NCBI GenBank assembly: GCA_032622095.1
Contig: CP136063.1
Span: forward strand, 11,761,814 to 11,825,813
Length of the DNA stretch: 64,000 nucleotides
Direction of reading: 5' to 3'
Source: Siphonodentalium dalli
Taxonomy: Eukaryota > Mollusca > Scaphopoda > Gadilida > Siphonodentaliidae
Shown here: one piece after another, positions 11,811 through 22,483 of the stretch
Layout: the number at the start of each line of letters is the position of its first letter
Position numbering within the stretch: position 1 is the stretch's first letter
Notes under the pieces: model-generated
Seen by the model: only the letters and a program-made list of their open reading frames with translations
What the model was told of the DNA's origin: nothing
Databases searched by the model: none
Translations under genes and position numbers: made by a program

Positions 11811-12715
11811 TCAACAACTCTGTCACGTTAACAGCATTAATTTGGAAAATTCTTCTCGCGAATATACAACTTCCAGAATTTTTACAATGAGAAATGATAT
11901 TTGTCTCGAGAAATGATGACAACTAACCGTTCTGAGATCAGCACCTTGCTTTTAAGGAGTTTTGAAATTAATGATGCTTGAAAATGTCTGCCATCTTATC
12001 TGTTGATATATTACTACTTTATCAGCTGAAGGAACATGTTGTCATTATAACCTCATCATTGGCACCCCCTGTCCAATGTTAGTTAACGACATTTGATACT
12101 GTGAGACAATAGATTAAGGATTCCTTCTAATTGGGATTGCAGCAGACATTACAAATTTTAGCACCATTTTCAATCAGGAAAATTCACCTGACCCAGGGTT
12201 AAAACACCCTTGTCTGAGCTCATTGTTTAAATAATTTTCCACTTAATTTTTCTGATTTTGGGACAAGTAGTAATTGTTCTTCAAAATTATGCCAAGTTTA
12301 CTGACTAATGAACCCTCCACACTATTTATTTTTCAAAGTAAAGGCATTTTTTGTGTGAATCTGCAGCTGATTTGCATAGGGTTAAATGAAACCTGTGCAT
12401 ATCTGTTCCTGTGGAGAAATTAAATTCATGGGACACAACAGATGAAAGCCAAGTGAAAACCTGATCAAATGAATGTGGTATAACTTCTCATGCTTTATTA
12501 GATGCCTCATATTATTAAATTAAACTCAAATCCAACCTGCATTTTGGCTTTTTATTCTGAATTGGTGTATTATTGGGTGGGTTCCAATTAAAGGGTCACA
12601 TGGCATTAAAAACACATTTTTTTAAAACAACATCAGTTTAATAATTATAGGTATATATCAAGGTTCACAATGGGTTATGCACAAAAAATATGAAGAAAGG
12701 CCACATGGCCCTTTA
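11811..12715. other. Non-coding right part of transposon interior
   Basis: AT-rich sequence between the presumed 5' end of the transposase gene and the right terminal repeat. It presumably contains the transposase promoter, but no motif was convincing. Confidence 0.4.
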
Positions 12716-13167
12716 GGTTACACTGGTGTAAATACTATAGGCAGCTCCCCCCTGCGGTTGCGGGAGGAGTATAGAGTTTCACAGTTAAAACACTCTGGGC
12801 TGTGATTGGTTGCATGAATTAAATGTAAACTGTTGACAAAAATTCAAGGAATCATTCTCCCACAAACTTCATTTGCCAAGAGGCCCATTCATTAAAGGTG
12901 AAGTCTGTTGTGGCTGTTTAGAAATTTTAAGTGTGATTGAAAAAATGACAATATTTTTTTAGTGCGGAACTGACCCTAGTCATGAAAAAACGAAAATTTG
13001 AAGTGGATTCCCTGCTAGACGGTGTTGATTTTCTTATTGGGAAAGTTTCCACAGATGTCAAGCTCACATAATCCGAAGGCAGTTTGAACAGTTTCCATTC
13101 GACCTCTGATGCAGATCAACAAACGTTAACATTGAAGCCTATGGGAAATATTTACACCAGTGTAACC
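12716..13167. repeat. Right 452-bp terminal direct repeat
   Basis: Same orientation and length as 8239-8690. The left flank is CCCTTTA, identical to the left flank of the MITE at 866, and the right flank is AGTA, identical to the left flank of the whole element. Confidence 0.95.
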
Positions 13168-13202
13168 AGTACGCTACACTGCACCTCAAGACTATGTCAT
13201 CA

Positions 13203-13258
13203 AACATCGTTCTATTCCGGCCTCCGCTGTTTGAAACAACTTTTTAAAACGCGCGTTT
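13203..13258 (+). promoter_or_regulatory. Conserved upstream block of zinc-finger gene
   Basis: Contains ACATCGTTCTATTCCGGCC and then CCGCTG, followed by TTTTTAAAACGCGCG, matching the blocks upstream of the paralogues at 7584 and 42423. It lies 36 bp beyond the end of the neighbouring transposon. Confidence 0.65.
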
Positions 13259-13343
13259 AAGACATACATTGTGCGTCTATATGGTACAAGCGCGCGGAGC
13301 GGTGAACGGTGTCGTTATAACACAACGCTTATGTTCAGTTACT

Positions 13344-15407
13344 ATGTTTGCAGAGATGGAATCATCAACAATTGATATTGAAGAGAACATGAATACGCCT
13401 CAATCAGGTGTGGATTTGTTTAGCCAGTTTGCCGCTGTTACGAAGGACATGGACGTTTCTTCTTATCAGTGCGATAAAGAGTCGAATTCGAGCATCACAT
13501 CGGGAAATCGTCCATATCAATGTGATGTGTGTGATATATCATTTACTCGGTCGAGCGACATGATGGCACATATGAAAATACACACAGAGGGTCGCCCGTA
13601 TCAATGTGATGTATGCGACAAATCATATACTCGGTTGCATCACCTGGCGGAACATAAGAAGAGGCATGCTGGTGATCGCCTTTATCTATGTGAAGTGTGC
13701 GGAATGTCATTTCATCATTCGGGTAGCTTTTCTACACACATGAGAATACACATCATTGATCGCCCGTATCAATGTGATGTATGCGAGAAATCATTTACTC
13801 TAGTGAGTGACCTGACAACACATAAGAAGATCCACACAGTTGGTCGACCGTATCACCCGTATCAATGTGATGTGTGCCATAAATCATTTCCTTTCCCGAG
13901 TATGCTGGTTATTCACAAGAGGGTCCACACCGGGGATCGCCCGTATCAATGTGATGTATGCGGTTTTGCATTCACTCGGCCGACAAGCTTGGCGAGACAC
14001 AAAATGAATTACGCAAGGACCAACACAAGTTGCCTGGCTACACATAAAGGGATGCATACCGGGTTTCGCCCTTATCGATGTGATGTGTGTGGGACATCAT
14101 TTACCCACCCAAGTCACCTGGTTGGACATAAAAGGATTCACACCGGAGATCGCCGACATCATTGCGATGTGTGCGAGAAATCATTTACTGCGTCGAATTA
14201 CCTGACGGCACATATGAGGATTCACACCGGGGATCGCCCGTATCAGTGTGACGTGTGTCAGAAATCGTTCACCTCTTCGAATAACTTTATTGCGCATACG
14301 AAGATCCACACCGGGGATCGCCCGCATCAATGTGATATGTGCGATAAATCATATAGTTATGCGAGTCAGCTGACTAGACATAAGAGGATTCATTCTGGGG
14401 ATCGCCCGTATCAATGTGATGTGTGCCAGAAATCATTCATTTCGTCGAAAAACTTTAAACATCATACCATGATTCACACCGGGGATCGCCCGTATCAATG
14501 CGATATGTGCCAGAAATCATATATTCGGTCGAGTGACCTGGCTGCACATAAGAGGATTCACACCGGGGATCGCCCGTATCAATGTGACGTGTGCCAGAAC
14601 TCGTTTATGTACCCGAGTCAACTGAATGTACATAAGAAGACCCACACGGAGGATCGCCCGTATCAATGTGACGTGTGTCAGGAATCGTTCACCTCGTCGA
14701 GTAAATTTACAAAGCATAAGATGATCCACACCGGGGATCGCCCGTATCAATGTGACGTGTGCCAGAAATCGTTTATGTACCCGAGTCAACTGACTGGACA
14801 TAAGAAGACCCACACGGGGGATCGCCCGTATCAGTGTGACGTGTGTCAGAAATCATTCACCTCTTCGAGTAACGTTACTACGCATAAGAAGATCCACACG
14901 GGGGATCGCCCGTATCAATGTGATGTGTGCGAGAAATCATTTATGCACCCGAGTTATCTGGCTAAACATAAGAGGGTCCACACAGGGGAACGACCGTATC
15001 AATGTGATGTGTGCGATAAATCATTTGCTCGGTCGGGTAGCCTGATTACACATAAGAGGATCCACACTGGGGAACGCCCGTATCAATGTGATGTGTGCGT
15101 TAAATCATTTAATCAGTCGGGTGACCTGACGAGACATAAGATGATCCACACTGGTGATCGTCCGTATCAATGTGATGTCTGTGCGAAATCATTTAGTCAT
15201 TCGAGTGACCTTAAGAAACATAAGACGGTCCACACCGTATTAATTAAGAGGATCCACACGCGGGAACGCCTGGATGTGTGTGATAAATCATTTACTCAGT
15301 CGGGTGACCAGGCGAGGCAAAAGATGATCAACAACACTTCACTTAAAAGGATCCACCCAGGAAACACCCTTATCCTTGCGACATGTTTACAGTCTGGTGG
15401 CACATAA
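13344..15407 (+). CDS. C2H2 zinc-finger protein, about 20 fingers
   Basis: The predicted protein has 687 residues. The start at 13344 is chosen because it aligns with the first ATG of the paralogue at 42423; another ATG lies upstream in frame at 13281. The leader contains TPQSGVDLFSQF, shared with the paralogues. About twenty fingers of form CDVCxKSF-x-S/PSxLxxHKxIH follow, with TGDRPYQ linkers. The sixth is disrupted (HKMNYARTNTSC). The last, near residue 660, is eroded (QARQKM in place of H-x3-H). This is the standard architecture of a sequence-specific DNA-binding nuclear regulator, but no KRAB, SCAN, BTB or ZAD domain is visible. Neighbouring fingers are very similar, pointing to recent tandem expansion. 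The open frame suggests function; the eroded C-terminus leaves room for early decay. Confidence 0.85.
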   Translation: MFAEMESSTIDIEENMNTPQSGVDLFSQFAAVTKDMDVSSYQCDKESNSSITSGNRPYQCDVCDISFTRSSDMMAHMKIHTEGRPYQCDVCDKSYTRLHHLAEHKKRHAGDRLYLCEVCGMSFHHSGSFSTHMRIHIIDRPYQCDVCEKSFTLVSDLTTHKKIHTVGRPYHPYQCDVCHKSFPFPSMLVIHKRVHTGDRPYQCDVCGFAFTRPTSLARHKMNYARTNTSCLATHKGMHTGFRPYRCDVCGTSFTHPSHLVGHKRIHTGDRRHHCDVCEKSFTASNYLTAHMRIHTGDRPYQCDVCQKSFTSSNNFIAHTKIHTGDRPHQCDMCDKSYSYASQLTRHKRIHSGDRPYQCDVCQKSFISSKNFKHHTMIHTGDRPYQCDMCQKSYIRSSDLAAHKRIHTGDRPYQCDVCQNSFMYPSQLNVHKKTHTEDRPYQCDVCQESFTSSSKFTKHKMIHTGDRPYQCDVCQKSFMYPSQLTGHKKTHTGDRPYQCDVCQKSFTSSSNVTTHKKIHTGDRPYQCDVCEKSFMHPSYLAKHKRVHTGERPYQCDVCDKSFARSGSLITHKRIHTGERPYQCDVCVKSFNQSGDLTRHKMIHTGDRPYQCDVCAKSFSHSSDLKKHKTVHTVLIKRIHTRERLDVCDKSFTQSGDQARQKMINNTSLKRIHPGNTLILATCLQSGGT

Positions 15408-16290
15408 GATGATTTACATCGAGTCTGTGCGGGAACGCGTGTTCGTATGTTAACAGTCTGGTGACACATACTATGATTCACATGGAATCTGTGTGGGAAC
15501 ACGTGTCCCATGTAAACAGTCTGGTGACACAAACTATGATTCACATGGAGTCTTTACGGGAACACGTGTCCCCATGTTAACAGTCTGGTGACACATACTG
15601 ATTCACATGGAGTCTGTGCTGTAACACGTGTTCGTATGTTAGCAGTCTGGTGACACATGGTATGATTCATATGGAGTCTGCGGGAACACGTGTTCGCATG
15701 TTAAAAGTCTGGTGACACATACTGTGATTCATATGGAGTCTGCGGGAACACGTGTTCGTATGTTAACAGTCTGGTGACACATGATATGATTCACATGGAG
15801 TCTGTGTGGAAACACGTGTCCCCATGTAAACAGTCTGGTGACACATACTGTGATTCATATGGAGTATATGCGGGAACACGTGTTCGTATGTTAACAGTCT
15901 GGTGACACATGATATGATTCACATGGAGTCTGTGTGGAAACACGTGTCCCCATGTAAACAGTCTGGTGACACATACTGTGATTCACATGGAGTATCTGAT
16001 GGAACACGTGTTCGTATGTTAACAGTCTGGTGACACATGCTATGATTCACATGGAGTCTGCGGGAACACGTGTTCGTATGTTAACAGTCTGGTGACACAT
16101 AGTATGATTCACATGGAGTCTGTGTGGAAACACGTGTCCCCATGTAAACAGTCTGGTGACACATACTGTGATTCATATGGAGTATGTGCGGGAACACGTG
16201 TTCGTATGTAATCAGTCTGGTGACACATAGTATGATTCACATGGAGTCTGTGTGGGAACACGTTTTCGCATGTAAACAGTCTGGTGACAC
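15385..16290. repeat. Minisatellite of ~63-bp units derived from finger repeats
   Basis: About fifteen units begin CAGTCTGGTGACACAT, then a GATTCACATGGAGTCTG block, then GGGAACACGTGTTCG. The array starts inside the last codons of the zinc-finger gene. Its first unit retains ACATAAGATGAT, identical in form to the HKMIH-coding portion of the last fingers, so the minisatellite appears to descend from 84-bp finger units after an internal loss. Confidence 0.85.
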
Positions 16291-17160
16291 ATACACTTAT
16301 TCATATGAACCTGTATTATAGAGGCAATCGGACATATATCCGCATGAGGGTGATACTTGTATATTATCTGAGTGCTCTGTGGAAGAATCTGATCAAACGT
16401 GTTTTATATAAACTACTAGAAGGTGACCCGACTTCGTCCGGGCTATTCAAAAACCAAATTTCAAGTCGATTGCTCCACCCGTTTCCTAGATCTGGTTTGC
16501 GCATGCGCGAAGCTGGTGTCGCACGTGCTCGGCGACCCGATAAAATTCGTATCCGGGGCAAGATACATTCACATACCAAATTTCAAGTCGATAGCTACAC
16601 CCGTTTCCGAGATATATAGCCCAATGTCATTTGCGGATACCTCGGCCGGTGATGAGTTAACGCGACACAGTCAAATGCATCGGCAGGGTGAGAGGTAACG
16701 TAATCTAACTTTATGACCTCTGACGACGTCATAGAAATTACGCATTGATTTTATCCCGATAAAAGCATTGTACCACTTGTACCTAATAATTGAGGCAGAT
16801 AACTAAAACGGATACATACATATTATATATCGTTGGAAAGATGAAGCCACACAGATTCTAACCGTGCAAATTATATGACTGGCAATTTATTATTCGCGCT
16901 ATATCGAATCGATTTGTGAGCACCGAACTGAAATATATTAGCGCAAAAACGGCGTAAAAATAGATTTGACCTCCGCACGTGAAAAGTTGACCTCGCACGG
17001 ACAAATAAATATGCCTATGTTCGTCTCCGGCCGAAAACACATCCAAATACCAAATTTCATTGAAATTGGCTTAGTCGTTTTCGATTCCATCGATTTCAAA
17101 CACACAAACAAACACACACATACACACACACACACACAGATCTTTCAAAATATATAATAG
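16291..17160 (+). repeat. Probable retroposon remnants ending in a (CA)n tract
   Basis: CCAAATTTCAAGTCGAT occurs twice (near 16455 and 16576) with CCCGTTTC following. A related ACCAAATTTCATTGAAATTG occurs near 17050 and is followed by CGTTTTCGA and a run of ACACAC at about 17100-17142. I recall similar short motifs followed by simple repeats at 3' ends of non-LTR elements in aquatic invertebrates. No reverse transcriptase frame is present. Confidence 0.4.
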
Positions 17161-18149
17161 ATGATAGTGTATTTACATGAAATCCATTTTCTATGAGAGC
17201 AGTTTACATCACCAAAGTGGCCATGAATGGGGTGTGGTTTTGCCTTATAGTGAGGGGGATACTTACAGGAAACAAAAATTGTTCACTTTTTGATAGAGGC
17301 ACCAACATTGATATAGATGTAGTTTAATATATTCTAAATGAGAATCTAGCCTTTTCTAGCCTTTCAGTGAGTGGAACATGGAAAAAACATTTATCGGAAG
17401 TAGAACACCCCATAAAATACGATTTGTTTTATTTATCAGTTTTGTGCAATTTATAGCGGGAAAATCAAGTATAATGTACACGCATGTATATATTTTCGTA
17501 AAGCTAAGACATAATGTTTCTGAGCGAAAATTGAAACTCACCATCCAAGATGGCTGCCAAAATGGCCGCCGGAAGTTGAAAATATGACACTGTTTTCACA
17601 AATATCTTCTAGATCAATTCATGCTGATTGGAACTAGTTCAGTAATATGACTTTATTTTGTAGTTTGTATATTAACTGATCATTGGAGCAATTAAAATTC
17701 ATTTATTGGGCTCCTAACACCTTCCAATCCCGCAAAAAATCGATTTTACAGAACGCGGTATACAAATTTACAAACAATCACAATTGGGATTCTAGTCATA
17801 TTCAACAAGAAATGATATTAACATTGTAATGTAAGTGAAGCAAATCATAACCGATGAATATTCCAACTCTCTGAAACCAAAATCATACTTTGGCGCAAAA
17901 TGTCTGCCTAAATGGCCGCCTAAAGATGGAAAATGGTAAATATTGCCCCAGGGTGTCCTGTATTCGCTTACAAGTTGTGGTTGATGTATGCACTTTTCAT
18001 GGTTCGACCATTTGTTCAAGTGAAATGCTATCAAAGGTGTGTATAGACTAATTTGCTCAAGACGGCTTCCAAAATGGCAATCAAATTGTAAAAATATTAT
18101 TCTCTGCGCTATCCGAAAAGGTAGCCAATTGTGACTCACTTGGTTATAA
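17161..18149. other. Degenerate intergenic sequence
   Basis: No gene was found. Several GGCTGCCAAAATGGCCGCC-like motifs show kinship with the dispersed repeat to the right. Confidence 0.4.
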
Positions 18150-18830
18150 GTCCAGCATAACCCAAAATTCTCTGTTAAAGTTTTTTTCTCAGTTGATAAT
18201 GTATCACGGGGGTGTCTTTATTGATATTCCGGTTGATGTGGACGGGTAGCCATTGGGGAACTTTTTTTATTCAAGATGGCCGCTGAGTAGCCAATAGTCT
18301 TAAATAGTGTGTATAACTTGACCATGTCAGCGGCAATTCCGAATCAATAACAGCATATATGGCAGCAGAAATACGATACGGTGTATGTATTATGACATAT
18401 TGTGACAAATGACATAAACTGGACAAAATCGACTATTAAATACTCAAGATGGCTGCCAAAAATGGCCGATCTCATTGCTCGAATCGTATATGTTGTAAGA
18501 CTATCAAGACAGTGCTTCCAACATATAACATTTTCGCTTTATTTTGTAACATGTCATTAGGACAGAAACAAAGGAATTATAATTACATATGTGAATCAGC
18601 ATTGGTGTATTGAAGAAATAATGTACCTAGAATATTCTGTGTATGCCATCAGATCTTCCTCGTCATGTCGATTTGTCAGCTCGCCCATACACCGACTGTT
18701 CCCCTCTCACGCCGTGCTTGCATGTTAAACCCGCACGCATACAGCCACAACGTTTGGTCATGCAAGGCACATTTGAAGCACAACAGCATCTAATGAGTTT
18801 TAGCATAGTCTTGGCAGAAGCGTTGGTGCA
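18150..18830 (+). repeat. Direct copy of the dispersed repeat
   Basis: This copy parallels 1981-2660 over its whole length, from AACCCAAAATTCTCTG through TTGATATTCCGGTTGATGTG and the GGCTGCCAAAA block to GAAGCACAACAGCATCTAAT. Its right end abuts the BEL/Pao gag relic. Confidence 0.8.
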
Positions 18831-18843
18831 ACGGAACACATCT

Positions 18844-19640
18844 CGTTCAGGCCAACGTAAAACGAAAGCTAGCAGAATTCGAAGAAATCGATAAGAAGCT
18901 GATTTCCCTGTCTGACGAGAAGGACGATAATTTCGAAGATATCATCATTAAAGCGGATGAGTTTCTTTACGGATTGAACAAACGAATTAATGAAGGAGAT
19001 ATCGCACTGAATGCCCTCTTACTGGAGAAAAAAAGCCAAGTCGAGTCAATTGAACACAAACTACCTCCCCGATTACAAAATGTTATACTTCCAAGGACTG
19101 ATTCACCAATGTTCGCTGGTGACGTAACCCAATGGCAAACATTTCTGGAACTCTTTGATTCCTCTGTGAATTCCTGCACACAATTGAGAGATATCGATAA
19201 GTTCACCTACCGGGTACCTCAATAATTCTCTGACGGAAGACGCAAAATCGCGTAGAGGTGGACTACCGATAACATCTGCTAATTACAACAAAGCACTGGA
19301 GCTGATGAAGGATCGATTTGGGTAAACTCGTCGAATCATAGACTCCCACGTGAAGCATCTGATAGATCTACATTGTACCTCGAGTTACCTGGAACCATCT
19401 CTCCATACATAACTCCATACTACCTGGAATCGTCAATTCGTGCGCTTCAATCTCTTGATAAGCCCGAAGAATCTTATGAGACAATGCTTCTAGCCATTCT
19501 TTGTGATAAGCTACCTTTCCAGCTAAAAACAATATGCCAAGAGCTCATGGTAATACGGAATGGAAGCTAAACGAATTTCGGAAACCTCAAGCTGAAATGG
19601 CTGTTCTGGAATCATCTCAAATGCCATTCCGATAAAGCAA
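18844..19640 (+). pseudogene. BEL/Pao-type retrotransposon gag relic
   Basis: An uninterrupted coding stretch from about 18850 reads into a region with PRTDSPMFAGDVTQWQTFLE followed by LFDSSVN and KFTY. This is the typical gag signature of BEL/Pao elements (a lP-x-F-x-GD-x3-W-x2-F pattern). After a frameshift near 19213, LPITSANYNKALELMKDRFG follows, the matching downstream gag motif, then a stop, another frame change and LEPS..DKPEESYE-like pieces to about 19640. No protease, reverse transcriptase, integrase or LTR was found. It is a truncated, dead copy. Confidence 0.75.
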
Positions 19641-19848
19641 GAGTGTCAAAATTTTCGCCAGTAACACATATGCGGTTATGTTTATCACACGATCGATCAC
19701 CATCTCTCAACTGAACCCCCCACCCACATCTACATTTGTTGCCTAACACTGCACAACTGAGCCCCCCCCCCACATCTACATTTGTTGCCTAACAATACGC
19801 ATTCAACTGCAATGGAATCGCTAAATTTCTATTTAGAAACTCATATAC

Positions 19849-20365
19849 TTAAAGATAGATTATCTCTTTAAATAACAAATTTTAAATAGTTGCGTGGGTA
19901 TAACATAATATATATGAACTGAAGACTCCCTGTCCAGAAAAGCTTCTATCAATTAATATTCATTTTATTTCGAATATTAAATCGGGACCGTTTATGTTGC
20001 TATTTCTAGAACAGACCATTCGTATACCATATTACGATATACAGCACTGTGTTCCTACGCACCGGAAGTCAAATGTCCCAGATTGATTGTTTGTATTGTT
20101 TTGTTCCACAGATATACGCGATAATGAGTATAATTAACATTTGTTTGTGACAAAATTGTACAATACAATTTCTGGTCTCTGTTAACAGTAACCACTATTG
20201 TTCTTTAGCTGAACAAACACACATTTTTAGACCAGAAAATATACGAAATAAAATGAATATTAATGAATAGAAGCATTTCCGGACAGAAGTTTTCGATTCA
20301 AATCTAATATTTTATACCCCGGTAACTATATAATACATGTTTACAAAGAGATAATCCACCATTAA
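19849..20365. mobile_element. MITE with TTAAAG ends (family A)
   Basis: The left end TTAAAGATAGATTATCTCTT is mirrored by the right end AAAGAGATAATCCACCATTAA. The interior matches the copies at 58463 and 58819, including AGCATTTCCGGACA and a GTTAACAGTAACCACTATTG block. It is non-coding. Confidence 0.8.
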
Positions 20366-20451
20366 CAGTAACCACTATTGTTCGTTAGCTGACCAAACAC
20401 ACCTTTTAAAACCAGAATATATTCGAAATAAAATGAATATTAATCGATAGA
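20366..20451. repeat. Partial family-A MITE copy, left of the Polinton
   Basis: A tandem partial copy of the family-A right half (from TAACCACTATTGTTCG to ATTAATCGATAGA) is interrupted here by the Polinton and resumes at 40381. The last six bases, GATAGA (20446-20451), are the left target duplication. Confidence 0.9.
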
Positions 20452-20752
20452 AGTAGTAATGGTGGGCACTATGGCCCAGTACCCCCCAGACATGGGCACT
20501 ATGGCCCAGTACCCCCCCAGACATGGGCACTATGGCCCAGTACCCCCCAGACATAATGCCCATGTCTGGGGGGGTACTGGGCCATAGTGCCCATGTCTGG
20601 GGGGGTACTGGGCCATAGTGCCCATGTCTGGGGGGTACTGGGCCATAGTGCCCATGTCTGGGGGGTACTGGGCCATAGTTCCCACCCTGAGGATAGATGT
20701 TCCTGTCATTGATGTGACATTTCTGATCGAAAAAATGAAAATGGACTTAGAC
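20452..20752. repeat. Polinton left terminal inverted repeat
   Basis: Matches the complement of about 40059-40380. The outer part is a palindromic array: three ~31-bp units (GGGCACTATGGCCCAGTACC then CCCCAGACAT) followed by about four units in opposite orientation. The inner part contains GATAGATGTTCCTGTCATTG and GGACTTAGA. Unit number at the palindrome centre differs between the two ends. Confidence 0.93.
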
Positions 20753-21496
20753 ATTTTTTCATTACTAATATAAAAGTTTGTATAATTCTGACCAGAGATG
20801 ACACATCGACACGAACAGAATCAATTGGTGGGGATCCTACAGTGAAAACGATTTTGTTGAAATTTATCTTTTATTTTTCAAAAACAAGAACAAGAACAAT
20901 GAACAATAATATATTATTATACATCAATAATATTAACAAAGAACAATAATTTATGTACAAAACAAGGTCTCAGATTTGAAGAAACTTAATTGAACATCCT
21001 ACAACATCCTACAACATCCTACGCTGAATCAATAGCAAAAGAGTCTATTTTGTGGAGTTGTTGACACATGGTGGGGATCCTACAGTGAAAACGATTTTGT
21101 TGAAATTTGCCCCCTGAGGATAGATATTCCTGTCATTGATGTGACAGTTCTGATCGAAAAAATGAAAATGGACTTAGACATTTTTTCATTACTAATTTTA
21201 AAGTTTGTATAATTCTGACCAGAGAAGACACATCGACACGAACAGAATCAATTGGTGGGGATCCTACAGTGAAAACGATTTTGTTGAAATTTATCTTTTA
21301 TTTTTCAAAAACAAGAACAAGAACAATGAACAATAATATATTATTATACATCAATAATATTAACAAAGAACAATAATTTATGTACAAAACAAGGTCTCAG
21401 ATTTGAAGAAACTTAATTGAACATCCTACAACATCCTACAACATCCTACGCTGAATCAATAACAAAAGAGTCTATTTTGTGGAGTTGTTGACACAT
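20687..21496. repeat. 383-bp direct duplication at the Polinton left end
   Basis: Segment 20687-21069 recurs at 21114-21496 (offset 427) with few differences. Both contain GGATCCTACAGTGAAAACG and the triplet ACATCCTAC repeat. A 44-bp spacer is itself a partial copy of the unit. The first copy straddles the inner edge of the terminal repeat. Confidence 0.93.
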
Positions 21497-21563
21497 TCGT
21501 TGTTATCTGGTCGTCGTCTTCTTTGCGTTGTATGTATATCAGCCGTCGATGTCCTGGTGAAGT

Positions 21564-22037
21564 TTAATTCAACAGCAAATTTGCTTTTCTGTATAATCGA
21601 CCATAGTGCTTTCCAAACCATCGAACTATTGTTCTGTCATTCTTGAAGAAATCCCGAGAATTGAATAATCTTTTCATCCTCTTTCCTTTCATCATGTGGT
21701 GGAGTGCGAATATACAATATAATCCACACACATTTGTCGCACGATGTTGATATCGTGTTGTATTCATAATCCATGCTGATGAGTTCCTTTTTATGAATGG
21801 TAACATATATCGTCTCGGTGGTGGTAGTCCAAATGAGTCGAAGTATACAGCTGATCTTCCCTTGAATAACATCAATGTCCAGTGTACTCCTGGCTGATCC
21901 GATGAGTGCGTGTTCACAATATATGCTTGAATATGTTGTGGTTTCTTCTCTGGTAACAGATCTCTAGCACAAACATATGTGTTAAGTTTACACAACCAGG
22001 AATTGTCCAGAATATATTGAAGTTCAGCTGTCTGCAT
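21564..22037 (-). CDS. PRO: Adenain/Ulp1-like cysteine protease
   Basis: This is a 157-residue protein, a usual length for Polinton proteases. The C48/adenain catalytic order is present: His52 in GVHWTLML, Asp67 in VYFDSFG, Gln97 and Cys104 in ATNVCGLYC. All expected catalytic residues are intact. In related viruses this enzyme matures capsid precursors at Gly-rich sites inside the assembling particle. It is the most downstream gene of the minus-strand block; its ATG overlaps the end of the preceding frame by 14 bases. Confidence 0.93.
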   Translation of the reverse strand: MQTAELQYILDNSWLCKLNTYVCARDLLPEKKPQHIQAYIVNTHSSDQPGVHWTLMLFKGRSAVYFDSFGLPPPRRYMLPFIKRNSSAWIMNTTRYQHRATNVCGLYCIFALHHMMKGKRMKRLFNSRDFFKNDRTIVRWFGKHYGRLYRKANLLLN

Positions 22038-22482
22038 CGTTGTAATTCTCTTTGACTCGCTGTGACCACATCAGAGTCCACTCTGCGTCGAATTTTTTGC
22101 GGTTGAGCTCCAAACTGTTTCTCAGATGATCCCACATGATGAATGCTTCGAACTTCTCCTTGCAGTGTGGGTTTAACCACATCAGCTTCGGGAACCATCT
22201 TTCCATAACATTGTATATGTCAAGTTTAATCAGCGCTAAGTCGATAAACTGGTTTGTCCAATCATCAGTTGTAGAGAACAAACACAGAACATGTTCACGT
22301 TGACTAGGATGTTCTATTTTACATCCTTCACAGTTTGCTGACACTTCCTTGCGAATAATTTCTTGTAGTTCTTCAATCATAGCGTTGTTGAGTGTGTCCA
22401 AGATCAGGTTCCATCTCGGAGCAAAGTTTTGTGAACGTTGGTATTCTTCATAGTAGTTCCATAGATGTGTTGTGAGCTCCAT
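22024..22482 (-). CDS. Polinton protein with Cys/His motif, unknown function
   Basis: This 152-residue protein starts one base after the capsid stop codon and overlaps the protease start. A compact CEGCKIEHPSQREHVLC motif (C51, C54, H58, H64, C67) could bind zinc. The rest is predicted mostly helical, with a Trp-rich second half (WFPKLMW, EWTLMW). I recall similar CxxC-HPSQ-H motifs in Polinton proteins next to capsid genes, but no function is established that I can cite. Its position between capsid and protease suggests a role in morphogenesis. Confidence 0.75.
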   Translation of the reverse strand: MELTTHLWNYYEEYQRSQNFAPRWNLILDTLNNAMIEELQEIIRKEVSANCEGCKIEHPSQREHVLCLFSTTDDWTNQFIDLALIKLDIYNVMERWFPKLMWLNPHCKEKFEAFIMWDHLRNSLELNRKKFDAEWTLMWSQRVKENYNDADS

Positions 22483-22483
22483 C

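Larger units (their letters stand above)
8239..13167. mobile_element. 4.9-kb Mutator-like transposon with terminal direct repeats
   Basis: The unit begins GGTTACACTGGTGTAAAT and ends in its inverse complement. It is flanked by AGTA at 8235-8238 and 13168-13171, consistent with a 4-bp target duplication. Each end is a 452-bp block; the two blocks are in direct orientation, differ at only one base that I can find, and each is closed on both sides by the same inverted terminus. Between them (8691-12715, opening TAAAGG and closing CCTTTA) lie a plus-strand His-Me finger endonuclease gene and a minus-strand two-exon transposase gene, convergent. The alternative is two independent MITE insertions on either side of unrelated genes. 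Confidence 0.7.

Noticed and set aside
8239-13167. LTR retrotransposon
   Set aside because: The direct repeats lack TG...CA ends, and there is no primer binding site, polypurine tract or reverse transcriptase; a DDE transposase and inverted termini fit a DNA transposon.
14517-15045. Antisense and alternative-frame products in the zinc-finger array
   Set aside because: Repetitive shadows of the C2H2 coding repeat.
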